This document shows, in pieces, positions 24,088 to 32,805 of a DNA stretch of 64,000 nucleotides; position 1 is the first letter of the stretch, and each line of letters starts with the position of its first letter. Position numbers and translations under genes: made by a program. This stretch comes from M3007 sp041741155. GTDB lineage: Bacteria > Bacteroidota > Bacteroidia > Chitinophagales > Saprospiraceae. The notes below the pieces were generated by a model that was given only the letters and a program-made list of their open reading frames with translations, had not been told where the DNA came from and searched no databases. Location: assembly GCA_041741155.1 (NCBI GenBank), contig JBGSKO010000154.1, positions 1 through 64,000 on the forward strand, given 5' to 3'.

Positions 24088-24133
24088 CAAAGGTGTGCTG
24101 CGCTGCGGCAGATGGTTCGTGATCTATGTCACG
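24088..24133 (-). promoter_or_regulatory. Crp/Fnr site 2 and -7-like box of the TSUP gene
   Basis: CGTGAT-CTAT-GTCACG (24118-24133), centre 24125.5, lies 37.5 bp from the last base of the minus-strand -7-like element CACCTTTG (24095-24088), exactly the spacing seen at the dioxygenase promoter. It is located between the regulator's stop codon and the TSUP start. Confidence 0.65.
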
Positions 24134-24137
24134 GCGA

Positions 24138-24764
24138 CTAAAGTTTCACAATTTCAATCCCGTTTTTCAGCAACCGTACTTTGCCCGCTTCGGAGAGTTT
24201 TTTCATTAAGCGGGAAATAACCTCCCGGGAGGAGTTCAGTTCATTGGCAATTTCCGTGTTGGTGATTTCCAGCACGTTGGTGCCGAGGGTATCGCGGTGG
24301 CGGCGCAGGTAAAATTCGAGGCGTTCGTCTAGGTTTTTGAATGCGATACTGTCTATGGTTTCGAGGAGTTCCTCGTACCGTTTGCGGTAGGTACTTATCA
24401 CAAATGCGTACCAGGTGCGGTAGTCGCGCATCCAGTTTTCGGTATGTTCGAGGGGTACCACAAGTAAGGTGGCTTCGGTAACGGCTTTGGCGGTGACGGC
24501 GCTGGAGCGGTGCGTACGGTCGCAGATCAGCGAAAGCGCGCAGCCGTCGCCGGGCTGGAGGTGGTACATGAAAAACTCGTTGCCTTCCTCATCCTCGCGG
24601 AAAAGTTTGACGAGGCCGTCCAGCACAATGATCGTGTTTCGGATGTTCTGGCCGGTCTGGAGCAGCACTTTTCCGGCTTGTACGTGCATGATACGTCCCT
24701 TTTGCTCCAGTTCGGTGCGCAGAGACTCCTCCATATCAGGGAATAATTCGCGGATGCTTGTCAT
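24138..24764 (-). CDS. Crp/Fnr family transcriptional regulator
   Basis: The 208-aa protein has an N-terminal cyclic-nucleotide-binding-like jelly roll (about 20-130: GKVLLQTGQNIRNTIIVLDG, EFFMYHLQPGDGCALSL) and a C-terminal winged helix with recognition segment ELNSSREVISRLMKKLSEAG near 165-190. It has no N-terminal Fnr cysteine cluster, but a CALSLICDR pair of cysteines near 75 and 80 might sense thiols or persulfides (inference). Its predicted targets are the three CGTGA-N6-TCACG palindromes in the island. The 5' leader is a 9-bp tandem repeat. Confidence 0.9.
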   Translation of the reverse strand: MTSIRELFPDMEESLRTELEQKGRIMHVQAGKVLLQTGQNIRNTIIVLDGLVKLFREDEEGNEFFMYHLQPGDGCALSLICDRTHRSSAVTAKAVTEATLLVVPLEHTENWMRDYRTWYAFVISTYRKRYEELLETIDSIAFKNLDERLEFYLRRHRDTLGTNVLEITNTEIANELNSSREVISRLMKKLSEAGKVRLLKNGIEIVKL

Positions 24765-24765
24765 G

Positions 24766-24850
24766 AATTGGTTCGATTGATCCGATTGGCTCGATTGATT
24801 CGAATGGTTCGATTGATTCGATTGGTTCGATTGGCTCGATTGGTTCGATT
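24766..24850 (-). repeat. 9-bp tandem repeat array before the Crp/Fnr gene
   Basis: At least nine consecutive 9-mers of form GATTGRTTC (variants GATTGATCC, GATTGGCTC, GAATGGTTC) run from 24766 to 24850, ending right at the start codon (24764). Thus the mRNA leader is this repeat. Confidence 0.75.
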
Positions 24851-24875
24851 TTTTGCGAAGGTCAACATTTTCCCC

Positions 24876-24982
24876 TAACCAGAAACCTTCTAACCCAGAA
24901 ACCTTCTAACCTGGAAACTAGAAACCCTCTAACCCAGAAACCAGAAACCTTCTAACCCAGAAACCTTCTAACCCAAAAACCA
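24876..24982. repeat. AACCAGAAACCTTCT-family repeat array A
   Basis: Degenerate 15-bp units near AACCAGAAACCTTCT, with shortened forms such as AACCCAGAAACC, run for about 107 bp upstream of the 57-aa gene. This is the first of five arrays of the same family in the window; only the right-hand (CCTTCTAACC) orientation is present here. Confidence 0.75.
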
Positions 24983-25060
24983 CGCCCCCCCTGGCCTTTT
25001 CGCCGTTTTATCTACTTTTACGAACGTATTCGCACCAACCATTCAAACAAATCACAACCA

Positions 25061-25234
25061 ATGAAAAAGGTAAACCACCATGCTACCGGGCAGAAGGCAG
25101 GCAGCACATTTCCCCCTGCTAACTTTCCTGTCATTTTGACGATCCTTGTTCTGTTTGCTTCCGGTCTGGCAGCGCTCCGGGTGGCGGATGCAGCGGGAAT
25201 CCGGGTGGCCACTAAATTGATGCTTGCGAGGTAA
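25061..25234 (+). CDS. small membrane protein, 57 aa
   Basis: A short open frame, MKKVNHHATGQKAGST then a hydrophobic segment FPVILTILVLFASGLAAL (about 22-40) and a basic end. One transmembrane helix is expected. It is preceded by a -7-like TACTTTTA near 25013-25020 and a repeat array. It stops at 25234, one base before the end of the convergent BatA gene. No family recognised; it could be a real small protein or a chance frame. Confidence 0.45.
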   Translation: MKKVNHHATGQKAGSTFPPANFPVILTILVLFASGLAALRVADAAGIRVATKLMLAR

Positions 25235-26224
25235 TCACACCGTAATCACCCGCAGCGGCCCCCAGCGCAGGAACAACTCCAGCACCAGCAGGCAAAACGC
25301 GATATCCAGCAGCCAAAAGAACAGTTCCGTTTTTTGCTCTACCTGTTTGATGGTGATTTTGGCTTTTTCCAGGCGGTCTATCTCGGCATAAATATTTTGC
25401 AAATCGGCGGGCGTGTTGGCCCGGTAAAATTTTCCCTGCGACAATTGTGCTACTTCCTGCAGTACGGTTGGGTCGAACACCATTTTTCGCGGAGCGAAAT
25501 CGTAGCCCCCATCGTAGCGGCGGCGGGTGGGCGACAACACCGTGCCGTCTTTGCCAATACCAACCGTGTACACCCGCACCCCGAGCGCCCTGGCAGCCTC
25601 GGCTGCGCGGATCGGGCCTATGGAACCCGAATTGTTTTCGCCGTCGGTCAGCACGATAATGACCCTTCCGGGCGAAGGGCTATCCTTTAAATGGTGCACT
25701 GCCGTGGCGATCCCCATGCCGATGGCCGTACCGTCGGGCAAACGCCCCACTTGCAGGTTGTTGATGAACCCCTGTAGCAAGCGGCGGTCATTGGTGAGCG
25801 GACACTGGGTGAACGCCCCTCCGGAAAACGCAACCAGACCAATACGATCGAAAGGCCGACGACTGATAAAATCATTGGCGACCTTTTTTGCCACGCTCAG
25901 CCGGTCCGGCGGCAAATCCCTGGTGAGCATACTGGGCGAAATATCCAATACCAGCAGAATATCCATGGCATCGGCTTCTGTTTTTTCCTCGTACCAGAGC
26001 AGGTACGGGCGCGCCATGGCCACGATCAGCAGCACCAGCACGACCCAGCGCACCGCCTGCAACCAACTGCGGGCATAAACGACCCAGGTTTTCACGCCCG
26101 TCATGGCCGCCTGCCGCGATACCTGGAGGGTAACGTGCCGCTCCCGCGCAGCCTGTCGGTAACGGTACATCAGCCACGGAAGCAGCAGGAGCAGAAGAAG
26201 CCAATATGGTTCGGAGAATGCCAA
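25235..26224 (-). CDS. BatA-like VWA-domain membrane protein
   Basis: The 329-aa protein has an N-terminal membrane anchor (WLLLLLLLPWLMYRYRQA), a second helix near 60-78, a von Willebrand factor A domain with the MIDAS signature DISPSML (about 93-99) and the later TDGENN metal site, and a C-terminal helix pair (ELFFWLLDIAFCLLVLELFL). This is the layout of BatA/Aer proteins of the Bacteroides aerotolerance operon. In related genomes batA follows moxR and a DUF58 gene; here those lie 21 kb away at 46.5-48.5 kb, so the operon has been split. Role in envelope stress is suggested only by family. Confidence 0.9.
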   Translation of the reverse strand: MAFSEPYWLLLLLLLPWLMYRYRQAARERHVTLQVSRQAAMTGVKTWVVYARSWLQAVRWVVLVLLIVAMARPYLLWYEEKTEADAMDILLVLDISPSMLTRDLPPDRLSVAKKVANDFISRRPFDRIGLVAFSGGAFTQCPLTNDRRLLQGFINNLQVGRLPDGTAIGMGIATAVHHLKDSPSPGRVIIVLTDGENNSGSIGPIRAAEAARALGVRVYTVGIGKDGTVLSPTRRRYDGGYDFAPRKMVFDPTVLQEVAQLSQGKFYRANTPADLQNIYAEIDRLEKAKITIKQVEQKTELFFWLLDIAFCLLVLELFLRWGPLRVITV

Positions 26225-26345
26225 AATGAAATTCGATTTGTAGTTTGTCTTTGGGGTCGTGTGTCGGGCAAATGTAGGAAGATGCCTGTGATCCCACCTG
26301 TTTTACGCAGGTTTGAAAAAAGGTCAATCAAAAAAAACAAATTGT

Positions 26346-26375
26346 TTTGTATAAACATTTTTTGTTTTACTTTTG
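26346..26375 (+). promoter_or_regulatory. promoter of the glucosaminidase gene
   Basis: TTTG (26346-26349), 18-nt spacer, TACTTTTG (26368-26375). It overlaps the upstream ATG at 26373, so that codon cannot be the translation start. The first usable ATG is 26430. Confidence 0.7.
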
Positions 26376-26429
26376 CTGCCACAAAGCAAGAAACAAAACA
26401 GTTTGTTCACCAATCCTTCCGTTGTCGTT

Positions 26430-27380
26430 ATGGGAAAAATGAAATGGTACGCCGCCTCGGAGGACAATATGCCGCAGCCAGGAATTCGCAGCACCAAACA
26501 AAATCGCCAACACCAGCACCGGGCAAAACCGCCTGGACGGTTTTTCCAGCAACAGCCGGAAGTTCCGTCGCTGCGGTACCTGTTGCGTCAAATTTTGCTC
26601 CGATGGCGCAGAAACTGGATCGCTTTCCGGTTTCAAGCCAATCGGTACACCTTGGGCATTTTTCAAAAACAAACCATGCTCAAACTGGGCACCCTGTCGG
26701 TGCTCACTTATGTCCTGTTATTCTCTGACCGGGAATTTTGGCTTTCCTCCAGTGCAGACAGCATGGAAACCGAATGGATCGGACCAGTTGAGACGTCTCT
26801 GGAAATGGAAGAAAAACCAAGAGGGCGATCGTTGATCCGGGACGCTGAACCGGTCGGTGAACTGGCCAAACCCAAAAAACGCGGACCAAAAACGGTCGAA
26901 AAAAACGATGCCGCCCCCGTGGGTGTTCGGCAGATCGGCAAGGGGAATGCTGAACACTATGTTAAGCGGTACGCAAACATTGCGGTGCAAGAGATGAAAA
27001 AGTATGGCATACCGGCCAGTATCAGCCTTGCCCAGGGATTGGTGGAAAGCCGGTTTGGTACCAGTACGCTGGCCGTGCGCAACAACAATCATTTCGGCAT
27101 GAAATGCTTTTTGAAAAATTGCAGGCCAGGGCATTGCTCCAATCACAGCGACGACCACCACAAGGATTTTTTCCGAAAATACAAAAATCCTTGGGAAAGC
27201 TGGCGGGCACACAGCCAAATGCTGGCCAATGGCCGGTATGCCAAACTGAAAAAACACGGGAGAAACTACAGGGCATGGGCACGGGGGCTGGAGCAATTGG
27301 GCTATGCCACCGACCCCACCTACTCCGAGAAACTCATCGGCGTGATCGAGCGCTACGATTTACACCGCTTCGACCGATAG
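26430..27380 (+). CDS. GH73-type N-acetylglucosaminidase (cell-wall hydrolase)
   Basis: ATG 26430 (MGKMKWYAASEDN) is used because 26373 lies in the promoter; the protein is 316 aa. A basic N-terminal region is followed by one membrane segment near 85-100, then a linker, then the glucosaminidase domain: GIPASISLAQGLVESRFGTS with the expected catalytic Glu, NNNHFGMKC, YKNPWESWRAHSQMLANG and GYATDPTYSEKLIGVIERY. It should cut the glycan strands of peptidoglycan. A degenerate paralogue is at 43845. The 3' end overlaps the convergent MFS gene by 21 bp. Confidence 0.9.
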   Translation: MGKMKWYAASEDNMPQPGIRSTKQNRQHQHRAKPPGRFFQQQPEVPSLRYLLRQILLRWRRNWIAFRFQANRYTLGIFQKQTMLKLGTLSVLTYVLLFSDREFWLSSSADSMETEWIGPVETSLEMEEKPRGRSLIRDAEPVGELAKPKKRGPKTVEKNDAAPVGVRQIGKGNAEHYVKRYANIAVQEMKKYGIPASISLAQGLVESRFGTSTLAVRNNNHFGMKCFLKNCRPGHCSNHSDDHHKDFFRKYKNPWESWRAHSQMLANGRYAKLKKHGRNYRAWARGLEQLGYATDPTYSEKLIGVIERYDLHRFDR

Positions 27381-28670
27381 GTTTGCGTTGGGTCTGGCGC
27401 CTTCAGTCTTCTTTTCCAGGAGCCAAAAACCCACCCAACTCACTGCTGCCAAACCGCATAGCAGGTACCAAAGCGTATGGTATCCCCACCTTGCGATCAC
27501 CTGTGTACCCAACAACGGGGCAATAATATTGGCCACTGAGTACGCAATCCCGTATACCGCCATGTAACTCCCGGCGCTACTGCCTTTTGCCGCATAGCCA
27601 AAAACAAAATTGGAACTGAAGGGCATGACAAACATCTCGCCAAAGGAGATCGCGAAAATAAAAATCAGCGCTGTTGCCATTCCGCCGGGCGGAAAAACAA
27701 ATGCCAGATAGGAGAATGCATACAGCATCAGCCCAAACCGAACATAGTATAAGCGTGAACGCCGTCCTTCGATGTTGTAAATCAGCGGCATCTCAATCAG
27801 AAATACGAGCAAACCATTGATGGCGGATACCAACCCTATCGTGGCTTCATCCCAATGGTAGGCGTCTTTGAAATACACCGGCACCGTCCACAAGAATTGC
27901 ATAAAAACGATGGCATTGATCGTAGTAAAAAATGCAAACACCAAAAACGGCTTGTCGCGGTAAGGGGAAACCAGTGGAGCTTTATCTGGTTGATGCTGCT
28001 CGGTTTGAGCTTTGTTCAAATGTTTTTCAGCAGCAGTCGGCGCCATAAACATCCAAAGCAAGCCGGCAGCCAGGATACACGTGATCCCATCGGCGACAAA
28101 CAACCAATGCCATCCGAGTCCAACCATTAGCCCGCCCAACGCCGGCGCTACTGCCCAGCCGAGGTTGATGGACATACGGTACAGGGAGATGGACCGTGTT
28201 CGATTTTCCGGCGTGCTGTACCGGGCAATAGCTACCGAGTTTGCCGGGCGAAAACCGTCGGCCACCACGCTAAGCAGAAAGACAGCTGCACACATTACCC
28301 AGAAACTTTGGAGCCAGATCAGCAGGATCAGCATGGCGCCGTTCAGTAATAAACTCCAGATCATAACCGGATAATACCCCAGCCGATCGGCCAGGCCACC
28401 ACCGATGTAGGTCCCGACCAAAGCGCCGGCTCCGAAACAACCGAGCACATAGCCGGCATCTTGCAACCCATAGCCGAGGTGTTTGGTGAGGTAAATGGTC
28501 AGAAAAATTACAACCATTGAACCGCAGCGGTTCACCAAACTAACCAGCGATAATAACCATATTCGAGTAGGAATACCCGAGTAGGATTCCCGCCAATGCG
28601 CGTAAAGCCGAAACAACATAAGCAAACGATATTTGGAAAATGAATGCATACAGACGACTGGTTTGAGCAA
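27360..28670 (-). CDS. MFS transporter
   Basis: The 436-aa protein has twelve predicted helices and the MFS A-like motif GGGLADRLGYYPVMIW between helices 2 and 3. The motif RPANSVAIARYSTPENRTRSIS resembles motif D/C region of drug or sugar proton symporters. No close substrate clue is visible; a multidrug or small-molecule efflux role is typical. Its leader contains an intrinsic terminator preceded by a tiny ORF, so expression could be attenuated. The tail overlaps the glucosaminidase gene (convergent). Confidence 0.88.
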   Translation of the reverse strand: MLKPVVCMHSFSKYRLLMLFRLYAHWRESYSGIPTRIWLLSLVSLVNRCGSMVVIFLTIYLTKHLGYGLQDAGYVLGCFGAGALVGTYIGGGLADRLGYYPVMIWSLLLNGAMLILLIWLQSFWVMCAAVFLLSVVADGFRPANSVAIARYSTPENRTRSISLYRMSINLGWAVAPALGGLMVGLGWHWLFVADGITCILAAGLLWMFMAPTAAEKHLNKAQTEQHQPDKAPLVSPYRDKPFLVFAFFTTINAIVFMQFLWTVPVYFKDAYHWDEATIGLVSAINGLLVFLIEMPLIYNIEGRRSRLYYVRFGLMLYAFSYLAFVFPPGGMATALIFIFAISFGEMFVMPFSSNFVFGYAAKGSSAGSYMAVYGIAYSVANIIAPLLGTQVIARWGYHTLWYLLCGLAAVSWVGFWLLEKKTEGARPNANLSVEAV

Positions 28671-28762
28671 ATTGTTGCGCAGACCAACCGGCTAATCAGA
28701 ACAAAAAACCGTACACCGCAAATATTGGTTTCACTTCGGAAAGAAAATTTGGAAAATGAAAA

Positions 28763-28799
28763 ACGCCGGATGCTAACAAGAGCAGCCGGCGTCGTTCAT
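28763..28799 (-). terminator. leader terminator with 8-codon ORF upstream of the MFS gene
   Basis: On the minus strand ACGCCGG-TGCT stem pairs (28763-28769 with 28786-28792, plus 28771-28774 with 28781-28784) and is followed by TTTTTCATTTT. This is an intrinsic terminator about 93 bp before the MFS start. An ATG at 28799 starts the frame MNDAGCSC, whose stop (28775-28773) lies in the loop, so translation of the peptide would melt the stem. Leader attenuation is an inference. Confidence 0.5.
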
Positions 28800-29012
28800 A
28801 CAATAGAATGGATTAGCTTTTGAATGGTTGATCGTTTGAGAAAACCAGTGGTTTTACCGCACAATCCGGGCGCTAAAATCGGAACTTTGCGCTGAAGTGC
28901 AAATTTTTTATTTAAACAAGGCCAATCTAACAAGCAGGATTTACGCTGCAACAGGTAATTTCGGTACGGAGCAACCCTATCTTCGCCCCGTCATAACAAA
29001 CACCTCTACAAG

Positions 29013-30299
29013 TTGCAACACGATACAAACCAAACAATTCGACACTGGTTTACAAGTGCATATCTACTCCGGCAGACGACCGTATTTTTCACTGCGCTGT
29101 TGTTGATGAGTATTCCGACATCCCCTTTTGTTTTATCTATTGGGATGTGGGGATTGGTATTTGTGGCTTGTTGGCATCTGGCACTTTCAGCGCCCAACGG
29201 TAGCCGATGGTTTGATACCCTGCTTTTTTCTTTTCGCAACTTGTTTCGGCAACGGGCTTACGCATTTTTTTTACTGCTTTTGGCTGTGCCTGTGCTGAGT
29301 GGCTTCTGGTCGGAAGATCAAGTCTACTGGCTTGAGCGGGTGCGGGTGCGGCTCCCGTTTTTGGTACTCCCTTGGGCTTTTGCCAACATGCAATCTCTCA
29401 GAACCCGGGATTTTCAACTGGTCCTTTATTTGTTGGTTCTGACGATGGTACTGCTCTGCATTGGTGTGGGTATCAACTATTTCCTGCACCAGGAAACCAT
29501 CTTAATGGCCATGCAGCAAGGCCGGCCAATGCCGATGCCGCGCAATCATATCCGGTTCAGTCTCCTGTTGGCTACAACTGTGCTCGCGGGCGGATATTTG
29601 TGGCACCAGCGTTTTCACTGGAGATTTCAGTGGGAGCGCCCTCTGTTGGCCGTGTCTGTGCTTTTTTTGTTTGCATTTGCCCATTTTTTATCCGTTCGGA
29701 GCGGGTTGATTGCCATGTATGGCGGCCTTTTTTTTACCTTGGTTCGGTATGTCCGGCAGACACGGCGTTGGCAGATTGCGATACCTATCCTGGCACTTTT
29801 GTTTGTATTGCCCTGGATGGCTCTACAGTTGATGCCCAGTTTAAAACAAAAACTGGCCTACACGGAACAGGACTGGGAACAATACACAAAGGGCGCCGGA
29901 GAGAACTATTCCGATGCAGAACGATGGGTTTCACTGAAAACTGGCTGGCTAATGTGGCAGGAACACAAATGGATCGGCATTGGCGAGGGTGACTTGCCTA
30001 AGGAAACTGCGCGCCTTACCCGGGTGCATTTTCCAAATTACGAAAACACCCCCAAATTGCCGCACAACCAGTTCTTGTATATCCTCGCTGGAACCGGTAT
30101 CCTCGGACTTAGCTTCAGCATGGTTGCCTTTTTATACCCACTTTTTTTGCGAAAATACCGCGAAGACTATTTGTTTGCCACCTTTCAGGTATTGGCATTT
30201 ATTTCCTTTCTGGTCGAATACACCATCGAAACCGCTGCTGGTGTAGCCTGGTATTTATTTTTCACCTTGTGGCTGATGCATCGGAAAAATTCCGAGTGA
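29013..30299 (+). CDS. O-antigen ligase/polymerase-like membrane protein (Wzy_C)
   Basis: The 428-aa protein has about ten to twelve membrane helices, a large periplasmic loop (about 265-335) rich in charged residues, and the PMPRNHIRFSLLLATT segment with conserved arginines, features of the WaaL/Wzy family that joins polysaccharide to lipid or polymerises repeat units. No other polysaccharide gene is nearby, so the pathway is undefined. The start ATG 29013 was chosen as the first with strong coding sense; the gene ends 4 bp from the convergent relA stop. Confidence 0.75.
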   Translation: MQHDTNQTIRHWFTSAYLLRQTTVFFTALLLMSIPTSPFVLSIGMWGLVFVACWHLALSAPNGSRWFDTLLFSFRNLFRQRAYAFFLLLLAVPVLSGFWSEDQVYWLERVRVRLPFLVLPWAFANMQSLRTRDFQLVLYLLVLTMVLLCIGVGINYFLHQETILMAMQQGRPMPMPRNHIRFSLLLATTVLAGGYLWHQRFHWRFQWERPLLAVSVLFLFAFAHFLSVRSGLIAMYGGLFFTLVRYVRQTRRWQIAIPILALLFVLPWMALQLMPSLKQKLAYTEQDWEQYTKGAGENYSDAERWVSLKTGWLMWQEHKWIGIGEGDLPKETARLTRVHFPNYENTPKLPHNQFLYILAGTGILGLSFSMVAFLYPLFLRKYREDYLFATFQVLAFISFLVEYTIETAAGVAWYLFFTLWLMHRKNSE

Positions 30300-30303
30300 C
30301 CTG

Positions 30304-32559
30304 CTATTCCATGCGGCTGACGTTTGCTACAAATTTAAATTGCTTCAGTGCCAATATTGCCTGGTTCAACTGGTGGATATTTGATACAACTAAAGAAATA
30401 CGTCCCTCAAAATAGCCCCCTTCTCCGGAGATCGAAAAGGAACGGATATTGATTCCGAGGCTCGAAATACGGTCGGTCAATTGTTGAATTACGCCCGGAC
30501 CGGCATCAATTCCAGTGACCATAACAGTGGCTACAAAATCTGATTTGACAGCAGCACCCCATTCGGCTTTGAGTACGCGGTAATCGTAGTTGGCGAACAG
30601 GAATGCGGCGTTTGGGCAGGTCGTCCGGTGAATTTTTACGCCCTCCTTGGCGCCGATGTATGCAAAAATCGGGTCGCCCTGGACCGGGTTGCAGCAGGTA
30701 GCAAATGCGTACGGATAGTAACTGCCCGGTTCGCCATTGATAAAAATATCGGCCTTGTTGACCGGGTTTTTGAGCGGTTTGACCGGTTGCTGTATTTCTG
30801 TATGCTTGAGTTCGCCCTCATGGATTACAGGCATTTTTTCCACCTCTACCTCCACCAAGCGATGCCCCTCTGGACGAAACGACTTGAGTCCGGCCATATC
30901 CACCAGTTCCAGTGCTATAGCGCTAAAAAACTCCAGGCGATTGTGGTAGCCATACCATTTGGCCAACATATCAGCGTTTTCATCCACTGGGCATTTGTGC
31001 AAATTCTGGAGTTTGCGCTCGAGTATTTCGCGGCCCATGGCTGCCAACTGACGTTTTTCTTCCTTTAAAGCGGACCGGATGCGATTTTTTGCCTTGGACG
31101 TGATCACATAGTTCATCCACGCCTCATTGGGGTGCTGGTGCTTGTCGGTGATGATCTGTATCTGATCGCCATTTTTGAGCACATAATTTATGCGCTCAAT
31201 CCGATTGTTCACCTTCACTGCTCTGCATGTCCCCCCCACATCGGAGTGGATGCTAAAAGCAAAGTCGAGCGCAGTAGCGCCTTCGGGCAGGATTTTCATC
31301 TCGCCTTTGGGAGTAAAGACGTGCACCTCTTCGGAAAACAAATCGCTCTGCAAATTGACCAAAACCTCCACGGCATTGGCTGCGCCGACATTTTCCAGTG
31401 TTTCCCGAACCTGATTTAACCAAGTGTCAAATACGTCGGTATCGTTGCGCATCCGTCTAATACCTTTATATTTCCAGTGTGCCGCGAAACCGCATTCTGC
31501 AATTTCGTCCATGCGCTCCGAGCGGATTTGCACTTCTACATACTTGCCTTTTGGCCCCATTACGGAGGTATGCAGCGATTCGTATCCGTTTGCCTTAGGA
31601 TTGGTAATCCAGTCCTTGAGACGCTCCGGCACTGGAGTATAAAAATCCGTCACGATAGCATAAGCCTGCCAACAGAGTATTTTTTCACGTTCTGTAGGCA
31701 CATCAAGCACGATACGTATAGCAAACAGGTCGTAGATATCTTCAAAGGCAACTTGTTTGGTTCGGATTTTCGTCCAAATGGAGTGGATACTTTTGGGACG
31801 ACCGAGGATGCGTACACCCACGCCCAACTGTTCGTGCAGGGCCTGTTGAAGAGGGCGTTTAAATTCCTCGATGTATGCTTCGCGGCCCCGTTTGGTCAGG
31901 GCAAGTTTTTCAGCAATATCATGATATTCCTCCGGATGGGAGATCTTTAGGCAAAGATCCTGAAACTCGGTTTTGATTTTATAAAGCCCCAGCCGGTGCG
32001 CAAGCGGCGCGTAAATCGTACTGGTCTCTGCGGCAATCTTGAGCTGCTTGTGGTGCGCCATGCTCTTGATTGTACGAAGGTTATGCAGGCGGTCGGCCAT
32101 TTTAATGAGTACTACACGCACATCGGACAACATCGTACGGAGTACCTTGGTCAAATTCTCGGCCTGGGGGCTTTCGGAGTCGTGCAAACTATCCAACTTG
32201 GTTAAGCCATCCACTATGAGTGCGACCCGCTCTCCGAATTGTTCATGTATCTCCTTGAGGCTCACGTCTGTGTCTTCCACGACATCATGCAGCAACGCAC
32301 AAACAACAGCCGTGGGACCAAGTCCGATCTCGTCCACACAAATCCGGGCGACCTCAATTGGATGTAAAATGTACGGTTCTCCCGATTTGCGCCGCTGTTC
32401 CTGATGGGCTTTGGCTGCCAACTCGAACGCTGCGCGAATATTGCGCTTGTCCTCCTTGTCCAACGGCACAGGCATACACTTAAGGAGATTTCGGTAAGCA
32501 CGCTGGATAAGCGCCGTATCGCGGTCGGGCACAACTACTAATTCATTCGCCTGCATCAT
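30304..32559 (-). CDS. relA/spoT: bifunctional (p)ppGpp synthetase/hydrolase, RelA/SpoT
   Basis: The 751-aa protein has the full Rel layout: HD hydrolase (HPIEVARICVDE, LLHDVVEDTDVSL; about 65-190), synthetase (RPKSIHSIWTKIRTKQVAFE then DIYDLFAIRIVLD; about 240-370), TGS (EVHVFTPKGEMKILPEGATALD, about 410-470), a helical/zinc region CPVDENADMLAKW, and the C-terminal ACT domain. An intact HDxxED motif means it can both make and degrade the alarmone, as expected for the single long Rel of Bacteroidota. It sits alone, convergent with the ligase-like gene. Confidence 0.95.
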   Translation of the reverse strand: MMQANELVVVPDRDTALIQRAYRNLLKCMPVPLDKEDKRNIRAAFELAAKAHQEQRRKSGEPYILHPIEVARICVDEIGLGPTAVVCALLHDVVEDTDVSLKEIHEQFGERVALIVDGLTKLDSLHDSESPQAENLTKVLRTMLSDVRVVLIKMADRLHNLRTIKSMAHHKQLKIAAETSTIYAPLAHRLGLYKIKTEFQDLCLKISHPEEYHDIAEKLALTKRGREAYIEEFKRPLQQALHEQLGVGVRILGRPKSIHSIWTKIRTKQVAFEDIYDLFAIRIVLDVPTEREKILCWQAYAIVTDFYTPVPERLKDWITNPKANGYESLHTSVMGPKGKYVEVQIRSERMDEIAECGFAAHWKYKGIRRMRNDTDVFDTWLNQVRETLENVGAANAVEVLVNLQSDLFSEEVHVFTPKGEMKILPEGATALDFAFSIHSDVGGTCRAVKVNNRIERINYVLKNGDQIQIITDKHQHPNEAWMNYVITSKAKNRIRSALKEEKRQLAAMGREILERKLQNLHKCPVDENADMLAKWYGYHNRLEFFSAIALELVDMAGLKSFRPEGHRLVEVEVEKMPVIHEGELKHTEIQQPVKPLKNPVNKADIFINGEPGSYYPYAFATCCNPVQGDPIFAYIGAKEGVKIHRTTCPNAAFLFANYDYRVLKAEWGAAVKSDFVATVMVTGIDAGPGVIQQLTDRISSLGINIRSFSISGEGGYFEGRISLVVSNIHQLNQAILALKQFKFVANVSRME

Positions 32560-32658
32560 ATTTTCCTGCTTGTTCTGATTTTACTAACAAAATTACCGCC
32601 AACCTGCGGACAGACAAGCATGTTTGAGGCTTGTTAACGGTTTTCTTTGCTGACAACT

Positions 32659-32687
32659 TTTGTTTATTCAGAAAAGGCTTACTTTTG
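32659..32687 (+). promoter_or_regulatory. promoter of tRNA-Leu
   Basis: TTTG (32659-32662), 17-nt spacer and TACTTTTG (32680-32687), a textbook Bacteroidota promoter; the tRNA begins 25 bp further on. Confidence 0.75.
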
Positions 32688-32712
32688 CGCTCCTTTTTGA
32701 AAAGCACCATCT

Positions 32713-32794
32713 GCGGGCGTGGCGAAATTGGTAGACGTACCAGACTTAGGATCTGGCGCCGAGAGGCATGGGGGTTCGAGTCCCTCCGCCCGCA
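32713..32794 (+). tRNA. tRNA-Leu (anticodon UAG)
   Basis: Acceptor stem GCGGGCG pairs with CGCCCGC, anticodon stem CCAGA/TCTGG with the loop CTTAGGA (anticodon TAG at 32747-32749), a long variable arm typical of leucine tRNA, and a T-loop TTCGAGT. The discriminator is A and CCA is not encoded (the next bases are CTT). The total length is 82 nt. Confidence 0.95.
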
Positions 32795-32805
32795 CTTAAT
32801 TTTAG

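Noticed and set aside
28897..29106. A 69-codon frame on the plus strand
   Set aside because: It overlaps the O-antigen ligase-like gene in another frame and has no coding sense in its upstream half.
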